From Collinsella tanakaei (GTDB lineage Bacteria > Actinomycetota > Coriobacteriia > Coriobacteriales > Coriobacteriaceae), in the NCBI RefSeq assembly GCF_016900375.1, contig NZ_JACJKB010000002.1, positions 62,001-126,000 of the forward strand: a DNA stretch of 64,000 bases, written 5' to 3'. Both the position numbers and the translations under genes were made by a program. The stretch's first letter is position 1; each line of letters begins with the position of its first letter. Below the pieces are notes generated by a model, which ran no database searches, was not told where the DNA came from, and saw only the letters and a list, made by a program, of their open reading frames with translations. This document shows positions 60,323 to 64,000 of the stretch, one piece after another.

Positions 60323-61426
60323 CTAGATACGGACCGGCATGACCAGGTACAGATAGTTGATCTTGTCGTAGCTCTTGAAGATACCCGCCTGGCTGTAGCT
60401 CTGCAGCTCGAGCGTGAGCTCCTTCTCGCGCGAAAGCACGTTCAGGCAGCCGAAGATGTAGTGGTAGTTGAAGGCGATGACGCCCGAGGCGCCCTCGACC
60501 TCGACATCGATGGTCTCCTGCGCCTGGTCTTGATCGTTGGAGATGGCGGAGAGGCCCATCGTGCCGGTCTCGGCCGAGATCTCGAACTTCACGGCGGAGT
60601 TGGCCTGGGCGACCACCGCGACGCGCTTGAGCGCGGCCGAGAACGACTCGACGTCGATCTTGACGGTCGTGGCGCAGGTCGCGGGCAGCAGCGCCTTGTA
60701 GTTGGGGTAGTTGCCCTCGATACGACGGGACACATAGGTCGTGTTGCCCGCAGCGAAGACGACCTGCGTGTCGGTGGAGCCGATCATGATGGTGCCCTGG
60801 CCGCCCATGATGTTCAGGGCGTCGTTGAACGCCTCAGCGGGCACGTTCAGCTCGAAACTACCCTCGAGCGAGGAGGTCTCGACCTGCGTGTCACACACCG
60901 CAAGACGATACGAGTCGGTGGCGACCAGACGCACCGTGTTGTTCTCGACCGTCATGTACACGCCGTTCAGCACCGGGCGGTTCTTGTCCGTCGAGGTCAC
61001 GCGCCATACGCGGCCGACCATCTCGGACAGGATATCGCACGGCAGCTCGACCGAGCGCTCGAGAGCGATGGTCGGGAACTCGGGAAAGTCGGTCGGATCG
61101 AGCGTGTTCAGCTTGAACGAGCTCTTCTCGCAGGTGATGCTCACCTGGCGTTCGGCGATCTCGAACGACACGGGCGCATCCGGCAGCGTCTTGGTGATGT
61201 TGGAGAGCATCTTGCAGGGGATGACCGTCTCGCCCTCCTCTTCCACACGCGCGGCGATGCGATGGCGGATAGAGATGGTGTAGTTGGAGGTGTGGAACTC
61301 AAGCACGCCGTCGGCGGCTTTGATGAGCACGCCCGAGAGGATGGGGAGCGTGCTTGCGCTCGCAACACCCTTCATGACGATGCTGAGCGCCTCGGCGAGT
61401 GCCGGCTGGCTGACGGTGAATCTCAT
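60323..61426 (-). CDS. dnaN: DNA polymerase III sliding clamp
   Basis: The protein is 367 residues with the three repeated clamp domains, opening MRFTVSQPALAEALSIVMKG and ending SYDKINYLYLVMPVRI with the canonical VMPVR motif. The dimer ring holds DNA polymerase on DNA. It begins 18 nt into the AT-rich side of the dnaA-dnaN gap. Confidence 0.95.
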   Translation of the reverse strand: MRFTVSQPALAEALSIVMKGVASASTLPILSGVLIKAADGVLEFHTSNYTISIRHRIAARVEEEGETVIPCKMLSNITKTLPDAPVSFEIAERQVSITCEKSSFKLNTLDPTDFPEFPTIALERSVELPCDILSEMVGRVWRVTSTDKNRPVLNGVYMTVENNTVRLVATDSYRLAVCDTQVETSSLEGSFELNVPAEAFNDALNIMGGQGTIMIGSTDTQVVFAAGNTTYVSRRIEGNYPNYKALLPATCATTVKIDVESFSAALKRVAVVAQANSAVKFEISAETGTMGLSAISNDQDQAQETIDVEVEGASGVIAFNYHYIFGCLNVLSREKELTLELQSYSQAGIFKSYDKINYLYLVMPVRI

Positions 61427-61438
61427 GTGCCATCGGTC

Positions 61439-61666
61439 CTTCCTTTTATATCTCTATCTATATATCTATATCTAACAATAGTAATAAGTAGGTGGACGGT
61501 GTGGACTACTGGTAAAACGCCTGCTCAGGATAGGCGAAGTTCTCATTTCACCCCTGTGGATAACCAGAGTTGTTTTCCACAGGCCCAGCCGAGCGCTCTC
61601 GTTGTCCCCGGTCCCCATGCATCTTCCCACAGGTTTTCCCTCAGTATTCCCATGGTTTTCAACATG
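61439..61666. other. candidate chromosomal replication origin (oriC)
   Basis: The dnaA-dnaN gap has an exact DnaA box on the minus strand (TTATCCACA, read as TGTGGATAA at 61555-61563), near-matches TTTTCCACA (61573) and CTTCCCACA (61623), and a weaker pair GTGGACGGTGTGGACTA near 61492. On the other side lies an AT-rich stretch (61445-61490) with TATCTATATATC repeats and the trinucleotide run TAG-TAA-TAA-GTAG, as expected for an unwinding element. Confidence 0.75.
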
Positions 61667-63334
61667 TTATGACTTGATGAGGATAACGTTTTTGAGTTGC
61701 TGAAGCTCCTCGTTGAAACGGGCGTCCTCCTTCATCTTGCTCTCCACGACCTCGAGGCTGTGGATGACGGTCGTATGGTCGCGTCCGAAGGCGGCTCCGA
61801 CCGCCTTGAGGGACATCTCGCACATCGTGTTCGTGAGGTAGACGGCCACATGGCGGGGGAACGCGATGTTCTTCGAGCGCTTGCGGCCGATCATGTCCTC
61901 GTGGCTTACATGATAGAACTCCTCGACGACACTCTGGACGGTGTCGACGCGCACGACCTTATGGGCGGTGTCGAAGTACTCGTCGGCGATGGCGTCGATG
62001 TCGCTTGCCGTGAGCTCGCCACCCGCCTGCTCCTTCTCGTAGGACAGGCCGGCGCAGCGCTCGCAGAAGCTCTCGAGCTCGCGAATGTTGTTGCCCGAGA
62101 TCTCGGCCATATGGCGCAGGTGGTCATCGGTCAGATGACCCTCCTCCATGCCGATGCCGTCGAGCAGCGATGCCCCCGCACCATCGACGGGGCGCGCCGC
62201 GACGGCGCGGATGGTGTGCTCGTAGTAGTTCTTGAGGATGGCGTACTTCATCTCAAAGCCCGGTTCAGACACGAGGCACAGCATGCCGGAGTTGAACCGG
62301 CTCGTCAGGCGTTCATCCATACCGAGTTTCTTGGGGGCGCGGTCGCTGGCGATGACGATCTTCTTGTTCTCGCGGATGAACTCGTCGACGAGCTGGAAGA
62401 AGAACTCGATGGACGCCTGGCGGCCGATGATGTTCTGGATATCGTCGATGATCAGCACGTCGGCGGCGCGGTACTCGCGCATGATCGGTTCGCCCGGCCC
62501 GCGCTGCGCACCGAGGTCGCGCATGTAATCGTCGATATACGCCTGGCTGTTGGCGTACTTCACGCGGATGTAGGGCTTCTCGGCGGCAAGGTAGTTCTTG
62601 ATGGCGAACAGCAGGTGCGTCTTGCCGAGGCCGGAGTTGCCGTAGATGAAGAGGCTCGTGCACTGGCCGGGCTCCTCGGCGAAGGCGGCGAAGCGCACGG
62701 CCGACTGGTAGGCATGCTTGTTCTCGTCGCCGAAGACGAAGTTCTCGAACGTGTACTTGGCGTTGATGCCGACGGCCGGGTAGCTCTCCTCATGGGGCTG
62801 CGGTTCCGGCTCGTGCACCGACACGGGCTCAGGCTCGGCCGCCCCGCTCGACTTGAGGTTGGCGATCAGGCGCTTGAACTGGTCGTTCGATATGGTGTTG
62901 TTGACGTTCACGCGGTGCCCGTCGCCTGCGTCGGCGGCGAGCATCGGGCCCGTGTGACGTGGCATGTTTGCACCCGAGGCGGTCGCCTTGGCCGGTTCGG
63001 CGGCTGGTTCTGCGGTCCCGCGGGCAACGGGTGCCGCTGCGCCAGCGTTCGCCACCGGCTCGGTGCGCGACGCCGGGGCGCCCGCGACCTGCGGCACGGT
63101 GATGTTCAAGGCGATCGGGGCGAACGCGATCTCCTCCAGATAGCGTTCGATGATCGGCCGCTGCTTCACCAGATACGAGTAGGCGAACCTGCTCGGCGCC
63201 TCGATGGTGAGGGCGTCTTCGGTGAGGTCGGTCGCCCGCGCGCTGGCGAGCATGTTGATCAGCCGCGCATCCATGCCGTCCCGTTGGCAGAACGCGATGG
63301 CGTCGTCGAGGAGCAGTCGTGCCTCGCTCTCCAT
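61667..63334 (-). CDS. dnaA: chromosomal replication initiator DnaA
   Basis: AAA initiator protein of 555 residues. Domain I (1-90) binds helicase partners; a long Ala/Pro/Glu linker spans about 95-185; the AAA module has Walker A GNSGLGKTHLL near 231 and Walker B VLIIDDIQ; domain IV ends with the DnaA-box reader GRDHTTVIHS near 515. The upstream gene ends only 19 nt before its start. Confidence 0.96.
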   Translation of the reverse strand: MESEARLLLDDAIAFCQRDGMDARLINMLASARATDLTEDALTIEAPSRFAYSYLVKQRPIIERYLEEIAFAPIALNITVPQVAGAPASRTEPVANAGAAAPVARGTAEPAAEPAKATASGANMPRHTGPMLAADAGDGHRVNVNNTISNDQFKRLIANLKSSGAAEPEPVSVHEPEPQPHEESYPAVGINAKYTFENFVFGDENKHAYQSAVRFAAFAEEPGQCTSLFIYGNSGLGKTHLLFAIKNYLAAEKPYIRVKYANSQAYIDDYMRDLGAQRGPGEPIMREYRAADVLIIDDIQNIIGRQASIEFFFQLVDEFIRENKKIVIASDRAPKKLGMDERLTSRFNSGMLCLVSEPGFEMKYAILKNYYEHTIRAVAARPVDGAGASLLDGIGMEEGHLTDDHLRHMAEISGNNIRELESFCERCAGLSYEKEQAGGELTASDIDAIADEYFDTAHKVVRVDTVQSVVEEFYHVSHEDMIGRKRSKNIAFPRHVAVYLTNTMCEMSLKAVGAAFGRDHTTVIHSLEVVESKMKEDARFNEELQQLKNVILIKS

Positions 63335-63353
63335 GGTTCACCGGCCTTTCTGT

Positions 63354-63992
63354 TTATATCTGACGGCTTTGGATCCACGCCTGCCCGGCGTCGGTCAAAA
63401 AGCGCTTCTGTCCACGTTTGATAACGAGCCCGACCTGAGCGAGCGCCTCGAGCTCACGCGACCAGGTGGGCGCCGACGATCCGAAGGCACCGGCGAGGTC
63501 GGTGGGGCCGCCGCTTCCGCGCTCTGCCAGGAAGGCGAGTGCCTGCGCCCCGCGCTCGGACACGTAGGGCTCGGCTGCTGCATTCGGAGCGCCCGGCGCG
63601 CCTGCGTAGGGCTGCTGCCATGCCTGCTGTTGAGCGGCGGGATTTTGCCCCCAGGGATTCTGCTGGTACGGCGTCCATCCGCCCTGGCCGGGCCACGGCT
63701 GGGGCGGCTGCGGATAGGGCCATCCCTGCTGATAGGCCGGGTACATCGCCGACTGCATGCCGGGCGCCATCTGGTTCGCCGGCGCTTGCATTCCTGCCTG
63801 GGGATATCCCATGGCCTGGGGTGCGGCAGCTTGACCTGCGGGGATGCCGCCGGGCCCCATCGGCTGTCCAGGCATCGCGCCCGCAGGCGGCATCGGGGAA
63901 GGCATTCCCGCGGCACCGCGCACGGCGCCGCCGCGCGCGCCCGCCCGCTCGATCTCGGCCACGCGCGCAGGGTCGATCGATACGGTGACCAC
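63354..63992 (-). CDS. Gln/Pro-rich protein with C-terminal winged helix, upstream of dnaA; N-terminus may be cut
   Basis: The visible protein is 212 residues and the frame stays open to the window edge, so the GTG at 63992 may be internal. Residues about 30-145 are low-complexity Gly, Pro, Gln, Met and Ala (PQAMGYPQAG, PYPQPPQPWPGQ). The last 65 residues ([45 protein letters not shown]...) fold as a winged helix. I do not recognise the family. It is directly upstream of dnaA on the same strand, where rpmH is more usual in reverse orientation. Confidence 0.7.
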   Translation of the reverse strand: MVTVSIDPARVAEIERAGARGGAVRGAAGMPSPMPPAGAMPGQPMGPGGIPAGQAAAPQAMGYPQAGMQAPANQMAPGMQSAMYPAYQQGWPYPQPPQPWPGQGGWTPYQQNPWGQNPAAQQQAWQQPYAGAPGAPNAAAEPYVSERGAQALAFLAERGSGGPTDLAGAFGSSAPTWSRELEALAQVGLVIKRGQKRFLTDAGQAWIQSRQI

Positions 63993-64000
63993 GGTGCCCT

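Overview
The window is a contiguous piece of a high-GC, Gram-positive-type chromosome, most likely from the Coriobacteriia and probably Collinsella or a close relative. The evidence is the origin cluster dnaA-dnaN-recF-DUF721-gyrB-gyrA followed by tRNA-Ile(GAT) and tRNA-Ala(TGC), which is an actinobacterial order. A FabK-type fatty acid operon, an Ech-type energy-converting hydrogenase and a flavodiiron protein point to an anaerobe with gut-type metabolism. The genus is inference; no rRNA is present.

Layout. 1-4511: a partial TIM-barrel sugar isomerase/epimerase, a YtcJ-like amidohydrolase and a secreted C1 (papain-type) peptidase with S-layer homology repeats. 4786-13761: murE, a five-gene [NiFe] group 4 hydrogenase operon with its two membrane subunits fused, and a flavodiiron protein. 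14005-16976: a lone IS-OrfA-like HTH protein and an EF-G paralogue with altered GTPase motifs. 17227-21287: a cobalamin riboswitch driving a DUF4430 lipoprotein, an ECF T subunit and a protein that fuses two ECF ATPases to an S component. 21429-31543: a complete type II fatty acid operon, acpP-accBCDA-fabH-fabK-fabD-fabG-fabF-fabZ plus a FabT-like MarR regulator. 31837-41776: a MacB-like ABC protein, an rRNA methyltransferase, FmdE, a PHP phosphatase, an aminotransferase and the tilS-hpt-ftsH operon (tilS ends at 43397). 43512-48659: a WalJ-like MBL hydrolase, Hsp20, a tail-anchored protein, a cysteine desulfurase and a phosphohexomutase. 48660-50794: a gene-free, lower-GC tract packed with GATTC/GAATC words, followed by a gene for a protein with an N-terminal HTH and a coiled coil. 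51052-64000: the tRNA pair, a DUF151 nuclease, an XRE membrane regulator and the replication cluster. A candidate oriC lies between dnaA and dnaN.

Two signals are not explained by ordinary annotation. First, the GATTC-rich tract plus the HTH/coiled-coil gene looks like a single-protein partition locus (centromere plus adaptor), comparable in architecture to Par of plasmid pSK1, here about 13 kb from dnaA. Second, the intergenic spaces carry several families of REP-like hairpin units, mostly arranged as inverted pairs. They build very long perfect palindromes (stems of 36, 42, 60 and 85 bp) alongside decayed ones. They sit at gene 3' ends and terminators, and in two cases they supply the last codons of a gene (murE, ftsH).
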